Made by a program: the position numbers and the translations under genes. Shown in pieces: positions 43,564-57,075 of a DNA stretch of 64,000 bases; positions within the stretch are counted from its first letter, which is position 1; the number at the start of each line of letters is the position of its first letter. The DNA is from Theristus sp. LFF4_11 (Eukaryota; Nematoda; Chromadorea; Monhysterida; Xyalidae): positions 124,001 to 188,000 of the forward strand of contig JASANC010005673.1 in the NCBI GenBank assembly GCA_030248135.1. Direction: 5' to 3'. The notes under the pieces were generated by a model. The model searched no databases. It was given only the letters and a program-made list of their open reading frames with translations, and was not told the DNA's origin.

Positions 43564-45443
43564 TCACACGTCGAAGTCAGCCCCATTCATTTTTAGTGGC
43601 CGTGCCTCAGTCCCTTGTTTCACGGCCACCGTTCGCGTGTGCCAAACGAGAACTTCAATGGTTGCGTTTCCATGGGGACTTTCCACTTGACTCTGATTGG
43701 TTGATGATGGGTTTGATGAATAAACAATGAATGGCTGCAGTTGACTGACATCGGTGATGTTCAGTTGCTCGAGGAAACACGTCTCACGGTAGCCGGCCAC
43801 GTCACAGGCGCTGCACGAATTGGCTTAGTGTAGGTGGTCTTCAAACTGTGTTTTTATCCGCATAGACTCATGAACTTTTCTTTCTGACCAACCAAGACCA
43901 ACATTTCTTTGTTCACACAAAACAAAAAAAAGTTCAAAAGGCAGCTCAGAGAAAACCTCCGATGGGAGTTCGCATTTGTATTTGAACCTGCAAAACGATG
44001 GTTTGTGCCGAAAAATCCGCGACATGTGAACACCGAAGCCGGCCATGTCTGTCGCGAATCGCCGTTCTTGGCCCCAACTTGTCAACCAACCGCTGACTCT
44101 TTGATTTTCATCAACGATGGGACTTTCGACAAGTTGTTGACCGGCAAAACCTGTGTGCAGAACGTTGCAGAGTACGGATATACACCTGTTACATCGCTGG
44201 CAACTGTCTGCCGCTTTGAATTGATTGGTCATCTCAGTTGCAAATCAGTTCAATTTGGCGTGACGTGTCAATGTGAAACTCAAATCGAAAAAAATGATTT
44301 CCTACCAACAGGCCAGACGCCCACAAAAGTGACCCGAGGCAGAATTTCGTTAAACAGCTTCACATCGTACGTGTTGTCGTCATCGGCAAAATAGAGCACA
44401 CCGTCAGGATTGGCATTGTTTGCTTTCTGACAGTAATTTTTTATTGAGTGCAACCAGGCCAGTGCACAGTCACGCTGCAGCAAACCACGTCCTGCAACTT
44501 CGTAAGATCAATCAATCAATCAATCAATCGATCAATCATTCAATCAATCAATCAATCAATCAACGCAAATACGCTACAAAATTTTGCAACTGTTTTTTAT
44601 TCTATCTGTTAGACAGGCTTGCAGAAACTAACGGTTGTATTTTACGGCCAGATGCGTGTGCGAGAGACGATAGCGTTGCAGTAAATGAGCGATTTTGTCT
44701 GTTTTTTGTTCAGCATCCTCGACCACAATCCAATGAACGTTCACTGAATCATTGACCAGCTGCAGCGTCTGTGACAGTCGGGTCAGTTCGGCTTTCTGAG
44801 TGGCCCGTTTGTAAGTCGGAGTCACTGGAATAAACCATGATTATCGGCTTTGGCAAGACAACGCTAGTCATTGTCACAGTCAGCCTTGAGTTTTACCAAT
44901 GAAAATCGTTTTTTGAGAACAGAGAAACTTCCACTGGGCCCCGTTTTCAGAGCGACACCGCAGTCGCAGCAGTGACTCTCTGTCGCGTATCGGACACTGA
45001 CGTCGTTTGGAGACTTTGGTGAGGATTTGTCCTGAACTCAGTTGAAAAAAATCTGATTTGCAGCAACAAAATTTGCACGTTTCTGGTCGCAAAATTTTTT
45101 GGTTTTTCTTTGATTTCCCGTTCTAAAAACACGCAGATAATTGAAAAGTTTCCAAACTTCCGAACTTCCGGACTTCCGGATTACGTCCGCAAGTTCGGAA
45201 GGCCGGATGCCCAAAAATCCGGAAGTTCGGAAGTCCGGGGGTCTGGAAGTCCAAGTCCGGAAATCAAACCTTCGGATTTTTTCACTTACGCCGTATTTTC
45301 GGTTGAGATCTAGCGACACCTTGCGTAGCAGTCCGCTCTGCGAAAAGCAACAGCCCGTTCATGCTAATTCCTGCCACAACAAGCAACAAAATTCCAAAAC
45401 ATTTCACAACATGAAACGTTGAACTGCACGAGAAACGTTCCAT
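43564..45443 (-). CDS. B3GAT (sqv-8-like): Galactosylgalactosylxylosylprotein 3-beta-glucuronosyltransferase (GT43)
   Basis: Exons 45443-45290, 45031-44897, 44824-44633, 44491-44306, 44150-43988, 43810-43564; phases agree, 358 residues. GT43 enzymes add glucuronic acid from UDP-GlcA to Gal-Gal-Xyl to finish the glycosaminoglycan linker in the Golgi. The N-terminus has a type II signal anchor (GILLLVVAGISMNGLLLF). The catalytic domain shows FIVTPTYKRATQKAELTRL, HWIVVEDAEQKT, RRGLLQRDCALAWL, the metal-binding FADDDNTYD, VWPVG, GWLTSWGQERRF, DMAGFGVHM and EVLVWHTRT near the end. Length matches the family (about 320-360). It could be the linker enzyme or a HNK-1-type paralogue. Intron 1 has a GC-rich hairpin and intron 3 a microsatellite. 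Confidence 0.93.
44507..44563. repeat. AATC tetranucleotide microsatellite
   Basis: About 13 units of AATC with two interruptions, in intron 3 of the glucuronosyltransferase gene and within about 20 bp of its 3' splice site. Confidence 0.9.
45150..45262. repeat. Imperfect inverted repeat of ACTTCCGG words
   Basis: The left arm has CTTCCGAACTTCCGG, CTTCCGGATTAC; the right arm has CCGGAAGTTCGGAAGTCCGG and GGAAGTCCAAGTCCGG. The arms can pair over about 40 bp. It lies in intron 1 of the glucuronosyltransferase gene. Confidence 0.7.
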
Positions 45444-46615
45444 GCCAATAAATGTTCCGTTGTTTTCCAATTTCAAAATTTAAATCATTCTGAATGGTGT
45501 ACATATAATCCAGATCAGATGTGTTCGGTGTTGAACAGATCGTCTGTTGTGCATTTGATTCACACGTTTAAGTGCATGCAACTTAATGTTTTTACGTGTA
45601 AATCGATTTGTAGTGACACTGATGTAATATTGACTGTTTCACAACGTATGAAGCAAAATCCTTTCTTATCTTGCAAACGATTATTTGCATGAAATCTGTA
45701 TTGTGCGAAGGCGAAGTTTTATTTCAAGTGTCGTATTAGTTGTTTACTTTCAAATCTCATGATTTTACCCCGTGTTGTGTTGTGGCTGTTGTATCCGAGA
45801 TTATTTGGTTAATGCGGCTACCCAAAGCACCCCGAAAAAAGAAAAAACATCACATGATTTTTACTTTTTTACGGCACTATCGAACTGAATGAAATCGTGG
45901 GAGGCGCAGCAGCGAACTGCCACAGTTGAATGAAAGAGATGGGAAAGTTCTTTTCAACGGCTTTCGAATGTGGCTTAAAGAGCATAATGGTTAGGGTTGT
46001 TCACATGAACACAACACAACATTTTTGTCTAAATTTTCAAATTTGAAAAATATGTATTTTTTTTCTGATGCTATGCTAATTCAATTCTAATGTGCCGAAA
46101 CGTTCGCGAAAAATGCAATGTGAGCAACTTTCCGTTTACGCTGGGATTTTTTCGGTTCGCTGGATTGGCTATTGTGGACCATGGCCGGGTTCAAAAATTT
46201 ATCATTTTTTTCTCACCCTGTACAGCGTTTCTATTACTTTTCTTTCCTAACAAGCCAAAGCAAACACAAAATAACCAGATAACACTAACATGGCATCAGT
46301 GTGTTTGCAACTATACCGTAAAAATAAAGCAAAACTTTATAGCAAAGCAAAACCGTAAAGCAAAACTGTTCTGCAAAACGGCACAAATCCAATGATTTGA
46401 TAACAGTTTGTTGACAATGAATGAATAACACTTCGCTGAAACGTTTATCATGCTGACAGTGTGACGGTGATGCGGAATTTTGAGGTCAGTTAGTTGCTTG
46501 TGGACGTGTATCCATCGCAGAGAATGAATGACTTGGTTGAAGCACAGAATTACACTTGCTAACCAGCATTGGTTTAAAAACTGCCAAAGACAATTGGAAA
46601 ACTCTCAGCACAGGC
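45444..46615. other. Divergent intergenic space between two glycosyltransferase genes
   Basis: AT-rich, with no coding signal. It must hold the promoters of both the minus-strand GT43 gene and the plus-strand DXD glycosyltransferase. No clear promoter motif recognised. Confidence 0.45.
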
Positions 46616-48829
46616 ATGCAGCCTCCAATCAGTGCCGCACATTCTCAAACAAACCACAACAACAACCACAGCAGAGTGCAGTTCCTCCGCAATGCGCTGC
46701 TGATTTGTATTTCGTTGGTCGTCTGCGGCATTCTGCTGAGCTACGTTCGATTTCAGTCTGATTTGGCGCTTCAACTCTCACAGCAGTTGGTGACGAACAT
46801 AACACGCGGACTGATGCTGCAAAACATCGGCCATGGGCAACGGTTGACCAACGCGCAGTCACACGACAGTATCAGATATGAAAACTCAAGACATTTGTTT
46901 GGACCGCATTCAAATCCGTCAGCAGTCGAACGGCTTCAAATTCAGTGGCCAAATCTGACGTTTGGTTGGCACAGTGCTTTCAACGTTTTGACCATCGACA
47001 ACAAACCCGTGATTTGGGTCTATTGGGATCGAAGAGAGCTGCCTGCCATCATTCAACTTTGCCTCGCAGCCGTGCGCTGTCACAATCAACCGCATGTGCA
47101 TGTTCAGGTACAAGTCAGTTGTTACCTTTGGGCCCAAGTTCATGTTAAGAAGTGTCGGTGCTTTTACATTCATACATACCAGTCGTTTACTTCATTCAAG
47201 ACAAGTTCCAAGCAAACACGGTACCGCAATTTACAATTGCTAGCACTAAATTCATCACAAAAAACAGTGGCCAACAGACACTGCACATCTGAAGCTGAGG
47301 TCTGTGGTTGCAAAATGACCAGCTTTCATTGTTTCCAGTTGGTGCATGACGACGAAATCGCAAAGTGGGTAGCAAACGTGCACCCAGCGTTTCCCTTGTT
47401 GATTCCAGCGCATCGCGCAGATTATTTCCGTGCTCATGTGCTTGGTTGGTTTTTCTTGTTTTAGGTTTTCGAACACGCTTTTATTTGCACCTTTCGCTTT
47501 TTACACCGAATAAATCAAAAGTTAAGTGGAATAAGATTCATTAAGATAAAGAATCATGAAGTACAAGCTCCTGTGATAACTGTTGATTGAGAAATAACTA
47601 AAAAAACTACCGTTGGGGCTGCAGCAGACAAAACATGACAGATAACATTACAAATGAATACATTACACTTAAAAAATATTGCCTGTATCAACTCCTCCCC
47701 AACAAACCAAAGGAAGCATAGGATGAGGCAAAAATCACGGTAGCATTAAGGCATCTTGGAGAATTTTCTTTCGAAAATGCTCTTTCAACTGATTTCTCGG
47801 GTGATTGAAAAAATGATTGTTATTTGATTGCAGACGAATACGGTGGCATCTACTTGGACAGCGATGTCGTTGCATTCAGCAGCACGCGTTTCCTGTTCGA
47901 GAAACTTCTCTGGTATGACATGGTCAGCTACATGTGGACGCCGGATGGTGATTTGATATCGATTGGCACGTTGGGCCCGTTCAGGGCACATTTGGCACTC
48001 ACCGCTAGATGGGTGACGCGACAACATTTGCTGCTGGATAACATGCTGAACAAACTGAAAGTCTGGAAAAAAATTTTCAAACTTGTTCAGTGTTTTTCGA
48101 AGACTAAAGCAGAAAGTATATTCTACAAAACGCCTAGTTTCATTTAACCAGGCACACCAAGTGAGCCCTGCAAAACAGCCTTACCCGATTCAATGGGCGG
48201 AACTTTGTCGCAACATTGTGAAGGACGAATTGTCTGGCATCATGAAAGCGGGACAGGAGAAACGCGTGAAGTACTTTGCAATCAACGGTGAAACGACCGT
48301 TGGTTGGTGCAGTGTTTTTGACACGAAATTGAACAGTGCAAAGAAGTCGATCAGATAGACTCTTAAGAGTCAGGCGGTTTTGTATTTTATAGTCAAGAGA
48401 CGTCCGTAGGTAGCAAAAGACATCCGTTGGGCACATGTAGTCAAAAATCAAAACTCAAGCGACATCAGTTTAGTCAAGAGATCAGAGAAGATTCCATTTT
48501 CAGGTCAAGTGATCGGCCACTTCTGGGCAGACTTGTCGTCAACTGCATCTTTTACCTTGACAGAAACGCCATTTTTGTTTTGGCATCACAGTCAAGTGGC
48601 GCCAGTCACTGACAGCTGGCCGAATGTGACGGAAATCATGAAAAAAGACAAAGTTCTGGTGGAGTTGTTGGCAGCATCGATGCACGACTGCAGGAGCAGA
48701 CAAGCAAATGGCAGCGCTCATGGTGGCATGACCCCGCGGACATTTACAATAAATAAAGGAGGAAAATTTGTGAAGGATATGAATTTGAGAAAGTGGATCC
48801 AGGAATACGTAAAATCTGTCAAGCTTTAG
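46616..48829 (+). CDS. Type II membrane DXD glycosyltransferase (Caps_synth/GT32-like)
   Basis: Exons 46616-47107, 47339-47444, 47834-48060, 48152-48311, 48504-48829; phases agree, 436 residues. A signal anchor near the N-terminus (LRNALLICISLVVCGILLSY) makes it a likely Golgi type II enzyme. The catalytic part shows KPVIWVYWDRRELP, QLCLAAVRCHNQP, then HRADYFRAHVLDEYGGIYLD with the DSD metal-binding motif. This is the pattern of glycosyltransferases with the DXD sugar-binding motif (GT32, A4GALT-like, Caps_synth). The acceptor cannot be told. The fourth exon could end later (48332), giving a slightly longer product. The start is the first ATG before the anchor. It is divergent to the GT43 gene. 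Confidence 0.82.
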
Positions 48830-49301
48830 GATTCGTCTAGAACTGAATGAGCTGCTATTAATTTTTGTGATTTGTATTTTTTGTTTTGTAATTCTTGTTT
48901 TTGTGTTTTGCATTTTATGTTTTGTAATTAAAATCGATGAAAATTGACGTATTTTTTCTCCCACAAACTCTGAATTCATGCAAATTACTGCATATTTTAT
49001 ATTTGTTACATTTGCACTTGTTGTAAGTACATAAACTTAGAAAACTTATTGTCGTACATAAACAAAAACGAAGAAATAAATTTTGAATTTCGTAATGCAC
49101 ATTATTGTTTTTTAAACCATTAATCATTTCTTAAAAAGAGTGTGAACTCTTTGAATATTGCACTTGTTACAACAGAATTGGCGACCGAGTTTCAATGTCA
49201 AGTCACACCGGGATTTCAGAGAGGATAACTGAAAAGAAGCTTAAGATTTTGAATAGGATAAAGAGAAAGTTTTAGGTTTCAAAGTGTAACGAAATATTCA
49301 A
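48830..49301. other. Convergent 3' space
   Basis: Low-complexity T-rich DNA with repeats of the type TTTTGTAATT, between the end of the plus-strand glycosyltransferase and the last exon of the minus-strand RhoGEF. Nothing else seen. Confidence 0.4.
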
Positions 49302-52300
49302 TCACTCAGACGCCGATGCCATCGAATCCCTTCCAGTCAGTTCAGACGGCAATGCTGCGTTTGACGCCAATTCCAGCACAGCGACCCAACTGAAACGCAG
49401 TTTATTGCATTGTGTCATCTTCAACGTATTTGTTTGAACTGCGAAAAAGACAAATAAAATCATTTGGTACCACCAAAACAGCGTAAACTTGAACTAAACA
49501 AAAAACCAGCTCCACAAGCTTCCAGTTAAAAACCTCTACTGAAGACTACTCCCGGTTCGGTTGATCTTTTTTAAGAATCGACACGCATAAGAACAAAACA
49601 AAAAATGAACAACGCTATAAACGGACTTTGCCATTGCATCCTGGTTGTAGGCCTTCAAAACGTAGCAGCGACGTTGGTGACTGATTTTGAACGTGTTCGC
49701 ATTGGACGAGTCGACGCGCAACGTGCAGCCAGGCAGCGGCAGCGCGCTCAGCGCTCGCAGCGACTGAAAAATCGAACATTCAGAAACGGCTCGCATTGAA
49801 GGCTGTCCGGTTTTTCCCCTTTTTTCCCACCAATCATGGAGACATATCATGAAATGCAGCTCACGTTCTCCGTGGGGTAAGTGTACAGGAGGAAGTCGGA
49901 TCGTACAACACAAAAACGGCGATTCGGTCCCTTTTTGCCGCCATTCGCAGCGGAGCTGCCGCGAAACTCCAGCCAACCGCTGTGGATGCACTGCTCCGTC
50001 GCTGCAACCTGAACGATGAAACATTATTTTGCATACATCATTTTTAACCTTTCACTTCCACAGCTAACATCACACAATTTGAGTGGTCTTCTTCAGTAAA
50101 ACCAACGCTATCAATCGCTCAGTCCTACGATACCAATAATCTCCTTATTCGAACAACAACACTTACCGCCAAAATATCAGCGCGTTTTGGCATCGCTGTC
50201 GTTGTTGCTGGTTCTTGGATGCCGGGACTCACTGGGGCGCCGTTTGCCTCTGGGCTTGTTGGCAACATGTCGGGCAGCGCATCGTTGACGGCACACTTCT
50301 TACACTGACGCTTCGCTGACTTTGGTTTACCGCTGACCAGACACTTCTTGCAGACAAGCTAAAAGAGCCGTTTTTGGTGTAAAATCAAAATTGGTGGGCT
50401 ATTTATATGATATGGGCGGACATTGGTCAACTTCATAGTTCGTGTTGTTAAAAAAACGTTTTGTATAGCCTGCGCCCGAAAAACTTTGGCTCGCGTTTGA
50501 TTCGTTGACAGTTCTACTGAGCATTAATTGTTGCAATATTAAAGACGAAACGGAGAAATGCCCGACCTTGGCACACTGTTCGCACACCACCGGGTTGTTG
50601 GCGCGCGAAAGAATCTTGCAAATCAGTGAAACACGTGCCGTGAATTCACTTGAGCACACGGCACAAGCGTTCGAACTTGAAGCGCTCTAAATTCAAACAA
50701 ACTACTGTATAATGACCTCAATTGAATCAGGTAAAGCAAAGCCTATCGTTTTAAAGCCAAAAAGTATGGCAACAACGTAAGCCCACATTATATTGTACAT
50801 TTTATTGTACTTTGCCTAAGTTCATGCGCACGAACCCCAATGAAGTCGTCTTGTTCTTCAAAAAGAATAGCAGCCAGAATTGCGCTGGGCGGAATGGGCT
50901 GCACGTAATTGGGAAACGAGAACGCAATCGCAGGGTGCATGATGACGAAAAACGTGATTGTTAGAGACGATCAGAAAACAGGCACTGAGTAAAAATGTGA
51001 AAAAACACCTGCAATGAGCCTTTCAGCTGCTGAATCCAAGCCTAATACCAGTCAAGAGCTAACGCGTTCCACCCGAGCTCGTTTTCTCACCTCAGGCACA
51101 GCGGCAGCAGCAGCGCTGTTGCTGAACGATCCAAAGGTCGACTTCCTCTTCTGCGTGTCAGCAATCACCGACCACAGATCGTCCATCCATCTGTTCTTCT
51201 CGTCCACGTTCGCCGCGCAGAACTCAATCGTTCGCTCTGGACAGCTGATGTAGAACGTGAACGGTCGGTCGAGGCGATCGCCTTCAAGAACCTGCAAAAG
51301 CAACTTTAAATTTATTAAGAACATTTTTTCTTTTATCTGAACTTCATGTTGTATTCAAAAAGCCCATTCGATCGCACAAAATAGCCATTGGCTTCACTCA
51401 TGCACTTGTTGAAACAAACTCTCTGTTGCATTGTTGTGTGAACGTACCCGCATTGTCTGAGCGTCCATAATGGCCCGCAACTTGAACTTTGACCGGCCCG
51501 GAATCCGTCGCTCACTACACACTAACAACATATCGTTGAACTGAAAAAAATACATTTTGATTCCAATTCGCATATGCATCTTCTCAGTTTTTCTTTCAAA
51601 AGCTAGAATGCTAGGTTTGTTTATAACGCTTTTATGCAACATTTTTCCCTGAGGCCCACAGACCACTCACCAAAAATAAATACCGCAGTTGTTCATCACT
51701 GGAGCGCGCTGAGATTTTGTTCAACTTTCCCTGGCGAATCAGTTCACGAGAGGGAGTCAACAAATTGGTGATTTCATTCGCTAATAACTCTTGCACAGCA
51801 ATAACGTCTTTGTATCGGTCCTGCAAAAAATAAAACGTTTGTTTTTTCAGAAAAACGCTTTTAGCATTAAAAATTATTGCTGAGAGAAATTCAGACCGCC
51901 AAACTTCAAGCAACCAACAACCAGCCCGGGTAAAATTGTAAAATTAACGAATCTGCGCACCATTCGCTTCATGATTTCGTTCGAATGCGCCGCTGCAGAA
52001 AGCGACAGTTCCAATGCCGCCTGCGTATCCGCGTAATCGGGATGACTGGCCGGTAAATGCTTGAAATATTCCTGGAAAATTTTCAAAAAAAAGTTTTAAG
52101 CTCGAAAAAATTCACATTGAGATCACAGGTAAGTCATAAAATAATTCGTTGCAACCTTCAACAGCAACTGGTAGCGCATCACCCGTTGCACCGGTTCGAT
52201 CAGATGCGTGACCAGCGGTAGATTTTGGCACTCTGGTTTTTTCTGCAATTTTTTTGCACGAAAGTTTGTTTCGTCAATTCAGTAATTCACAGACAATGAT

Positions 52301-55300
52301 TTGTTCATGCGGATGGAATGGTATTGTAATTTTTTGCACAAACTCCAATGATCCGTTACGTACATAGGTATCTGGGATTCAAAGAATGCATCACCAAACG
52401 CACCTCAATTTCGGCGACAATCTCCGCGAATCGTTCGTTCTTCTTGCGCAGCTCAATGAACGTTTTCTGCGCCTTCGCGAACGAGTTCGTGTACTCGGAG
52501 TACATCTTCAAGAAGGGCGCCTTCTCGCGCACGACGTGTGCGACCTTTCGGTGTTGCTGAAAGTCACGTCGACACTCGAGCAGTTTCGGCAGAAAATGCT
52601 CGTTGTGGAAACTGTAGATCGAGTGTAGATTCGAGAAGATCTTCGCCACTTCCTTCTTCGGAATCACGTCCGGGTGTTGCGAGTTTGCGATGTCGATTTG
52701 TTCACGGAGCACCTGAAAACTTTGTGGGGCTGCATTTTTCATCTTCGAAACAAGACAATCAAGGCTCGCGTCAAATTCGAACGTGTGTAGCCATTTGGCA
52801 AGCTCAAACAACTTCACATATTACGAACATTCTCTTCTGTGGCAGGCAAAAGTTTTAACTCTTTAAAAATTCTTTTTCACACGCTGAAAAAAAATTCCAC
52901 AACACGTGACAAGAAGAGCGTCAGAGCGCGTGTAAAGACGTTTTTTACCTGTTTTTATGCTAAAGCCAAAAGAGCGTGATACACTGCTGCGTTTTGAACG
53001 CTCATCAGTGACATGGCACAAAGATTTGCATGTGTACATGGACCTGGCTCTGGCCTGGCATACTTTTGAACTTTATAAAATATAGGGCAATCAGCTGATT
53101 TGGTTAGTGACTACGTGATGCATGCTTTCTGTGCTGGACAGACTCCGCCTCCACAGAAAGCCAGCATCACGTGATCACCACCAAACAGCTGCCTTTTGGA
53201 ACTGTTTCAGCGTGAATGAAAATTTTCCAAACCTCCAATAAACGCAATCGATTGACGTAACGATCTTCTGACTCAACGAGTTCGTTGGCCGCAAGCCACG
53301 CCTTTTCGTCACGTGATACTTTTGCTTTGGTTGACTGAATGAATGAATGGAACAATGGAATGGTGCTTTGTTTTTTCGTAACTGTATTCCAACAATTCAG
53401 TTCAATCAACGCCATGACCATGAAATCATGGCTGAACTGCAAAAGGTTCAAGTTTATTGTGAAAAAAACGAGTTTCGCTCACCCTGAGACTGGGCACAGC
53501 ACGATCCTTGTCATACATGACAAGCGCCGACGCTGATTGGTTCTCGCTGAGCTCACTCTTTGTGTCCTCCTCGGCGTCGTCGTCTTCGACTTCGGAGTCC
53601 TGCAAATCGACTGAGATGCGATCAAGATTTTATTTTTTTGATTTTACGGAGCAGTTGAGTCGAACTTAAAATGACTGAACAAATTGAATATAACAGTATC
53701 ATTTTCAGAAAATTACCTAAAAATTGTATTTCAGAAAATTGTTATGATTTTTGATTATTTTTTCTGAAAAAAGCTCACGTTCTGCGAGGAATCGTCGGCG
53801 ACGAGTTTTATGTTGTACTTTCCCTTCGGCCCGCTGTACTCTACGACCGCGTGTGTTGTCTTCGTCGACTTCTTGCCGGTGCCGTCCACCACGGTGCTCG
53901 TGCGTTTCGTTTGCGACGAGAATTTGCTCTTTTTACGGATCGTCACTTTGCGTCCGTTCTCCTCCTGTTGAAGTTTTGGACTTTTTGTTATTTCAGCATA
54001 TTGCACTGAATATCTAATTTCCAGTCAAGCGTGCAGTATACGGTAAAAGAAAAGAAAATTGCATTTTTTGCGAAGCCCCATATATGGAGAGTGGTGATTT
54101 GATCAACGAATGGGCGCACTAATTGAAAAGCAACGCACTGTTCTTCAAAATATTTCCATTTTCTCAATTAAACATTCGAGATCAAATCGGAACTTTTTAA
54201 TGAACAACATTGCATTGAGAACCATGGCAACCCATGACATTTGAGTTGTTTCACTACTCCGCACAGAAGAACGTTGTAAAACTGGGCAAAACAAGATCTG
54301 AGCCTGCAAGAGTGCTGGATGTATGGTGTCCGCAGAGAGCGCAGAAATGCAAGATGAAACTGACAACTTCTGTTTCACGCTTTATGGCTTGTTTTTATTG
54401 GATTTGCCAATGGATTTGCATGTTCAATTAGAAATATTGTGTTTTGAGAGCTCAATCTCCATGAGACTGTCACAGTTAAATAGGCGCGCCCACACACAGT
54501 ACGTGACAATACGTCATATGGACGTCGGTAACCTGTCCATCATGACATGCAAAAAAAACAAAGAATGATCGACATCATTCTTGCAATTCACGTCATTTAA
54601 CGAGCACAAACGCAGCTGAACTAGATAAAATGTTGCCCTTGGGTTCGGTCTCTCAGTTTTTGTGTGGCGGGAGGAAAATTACAAAAGGCCTGTTCCTGCA
54701 GGAGACTGGGAAAATAACTTGTTCTATTGGGGATGTTCTTGCGTGGCAGTTGGCCTCCAAGTCCAACAAATGACTTTTTCACCTGTACTGCGCAGTACTG
54801 TAACGTGTTTCCTAGTCAAGCACACTCACTTCAACGACCTCTTCGTACTCATCGCCATCGCCTAAATCGCTCATGTTTGGCCCGTCAAAAATCGACCGAT
54901 CTGGTAGCTCCGAGCGCAGCTGACGAAACTGTGGAAACCTGAAACGCATGAAAAAAACTTGAAATTAATTCTGGTAACTGAGAAACAGGACTGCTGATAT
55001 AAAACTCAAACGCCAAAAACAGAAAATTGAAATATTGAAATTAAAATCAAAACCAAGAAGAGAATTTTTGAAAAAAGACCACCAGTGTCACCTCTCAATG
55101 AACTCGTTGCGACGCATCTGCAGCATCTGTGCGAACGTTTCTTGCGTCTTGCGCAGCACTTGCTGGATGCGAGCGTCCTCCGGGTTGGCCGGGTCGAATG
55201 TCACCAGGTCGTTGTTGGCCATCACAAAACCGGCGCTTTTCACCTGAACACGTTCTTCAAAAACAGTGCACGTGTTACAGTGGGATTGGTTGCATTTTAG

Positions 55301-57075
55301 AATATTGTATGGCCTCATGCAATTTCAATGTAGGAGCTTGTTTCCAATCAGTTTCGCCAGTGAAGTGGAGCATCAGACAGTCGCTTTCAGTCAACAACGT
55401 CAAACAGTCTCTCTCGAACACACAGCCTGCTCACCCTGAAGTCAGTGTCGTCCTTCTGCCGCTCGTACTTGGTCACCTCGCCCATGGCGGCTGTCTGTGT
55501 GTCCGCTTGCGGCATGCCGGACGTCTGTCGTGTCACGGAGGCCATGGTGCCCTGGCTGTGCTTGCCACCGACCGAGTCGTCGACGACCTCGCGGCCAATC
55601 TCGTTGCCGTGCTCGTCGTAGATGATCTTGACACGTTTGGTCGCCTGTTCAAAGAGCGTTCACGTGATCAGTGATATCACTGCGAACGGTCTATACAGTC
55701 CATCTGGAGAATATATGCAACATGACGTGATGATCAGCGAATCAGCGCTGAGAATGGCTCATGACCAACCAATCAGCGCTGAGAACTGCTATGACCGACC
55801 AATCAGCTAGTTGCATACATTATCGAGATAGACTGCACTCAACAAATTTCTTGAGCTCACTCCTGTGAACGTCGTATACGCACAATAAATGACCATATTT
55901 GCGTCGTTCGCAGTGCGTTTACTGCCATAATTGTTGTTGTTTGCTTGATGGTGACTGCTGCTAAAACTGTGCGATTGGCATCGGAACTTTGCTGAACGCT
56001 TCACTTTTGGAAACAAGGAGTCTAATGAGTGATCCATATTTGTATAGAAACAGAAAGTTGCTTCAAATATTCGTACCGAAACCGTCAGAAGAGTCAGATA
56101 AACTCTGATGATGTCACTGTGACTTCAGCAAAACAGAAATTTCAGTTGTTGTTTTCTCTTGTCTTTTACATGTTGTAGGCGCACCTTCTGTTTGGTTGCA
56201 AGGGAGCTCTAATCAATGCTAACAACATCAAAACACTGTCTTCCGTCCGAGACCTTTCAGTGAGACCCATGTGCTGGGTTTTTCAAATGCATGTGGTTGA
56301 CGCTGACTGACTCAATTTCCACGCAACTTTTTTAAGGATTACCCGTGGCACTAAAAACACTTTTTGTTGTTGAACTGAAATTAAAGGTCATTATCTTTTG
56401 ACTACCATATGTTTGACTAACAGTGGACTAAATGTCAACTTTGACTACCTGAACTGACTGAAATTAACTAATTCTCGATTTGAATGTTTTTGAACCTGCT
56501 TATTTCTTCTAAAAGCCGCCCAATTTGCAAACCACCGCCAACCTTGTGTTCATGCTCGATCGTCTCCACCGTGCGTTTCTCAATCTTCTCCGTCCACACG
56601 CCATTTTCATCGAAACCACCGTCAGGCAGGTTCGGTTCCGGCATGCTGATCGTAACCGGACGTCTTGCAGTTATTGAATCACAATACAAATTCGACGAAT
56701 CTAGTGACCTTTGAGTTGAACTTCGATGCAGCGTGGCGCTGCTCTGGGATCGATTATTGTTGTTGTCGGTGTTTGCTTGCCGTGCCGCGGCACTCTGCAA
56801 CGTTCCGTACGACCGAATCCACCTTTCAAACTCGATCTGTTTCGGCGTCGGCGCGAATTTAATTCGCCGGATTTGTCGTTGGCTCGAGTTTCGACCGCTA
56901 TTATTATTGTTGTTCAGAGTGTTTGCGTTGATCAGCGGTGAATTCGGCGACGACACGCTGATCAGTGGACTGCTGTTGATTCTGGTGCTGCTGAGAATGC
57001 CGCAACGCTGTTTCACGAGTGATGTTGAGTTGTTGATGCTGGGTGGATGTTTGGAGACAAGTGCGGTGGTGGTGG
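49302..57075 (-). CDS. FGD (exc-5-like): FGD-type RhoGEF: DH-PH-FYVE-PH, at least 19 exons
   Basis: Exons: 57075-56543, 55644-55435, 55243-55092, 54938-54830, 53964-53779, 53599-53483, 53334-53233, 52712-52404, 52242-52156, 52071-51961, 51820-51671, 51540-51448, 51291-51091, 50898-50836, 50686-50567, 50358-50167, 50008-49865, 49763-49627, 49389-49302. All phases agree; about 1033 residues. The first listed exon begins mid-codon, so a 5' exon is missing. FGD proteins activate Cdc42. Residues 1-435 are low complexity. The DH domain (about 445-640) has ANELVESEDRYVNRLRLLE and HLIEPVQRVMRYQLLLK. PH1 (about 660-770) has FTFYISCPERTIEF. A FYVE-like finger (about 815-870) has CAVC, CEQC, CKKC and CKKC but lacks the RRHHCR core. 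PH2 (about 915-1015) has SGWLEFRG and ends WVAVLELAS. The domain order is diagnostic of FGD. Confidence 0.9.
53084..53180. mobile_element. Remnant of the CAGTCGAACTCTAAA MITE
   Basis: CAATCAGCTGATTTGGTTAG, CGTGATGCATGCTTTCTGTG and ACTCCGCCTCCACAGAAAGC match the MITE interiors at 14285 and 24111. Its outer termini are gone. It lies in an intron of the RhoGEF gene. Confidence 0.7.
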
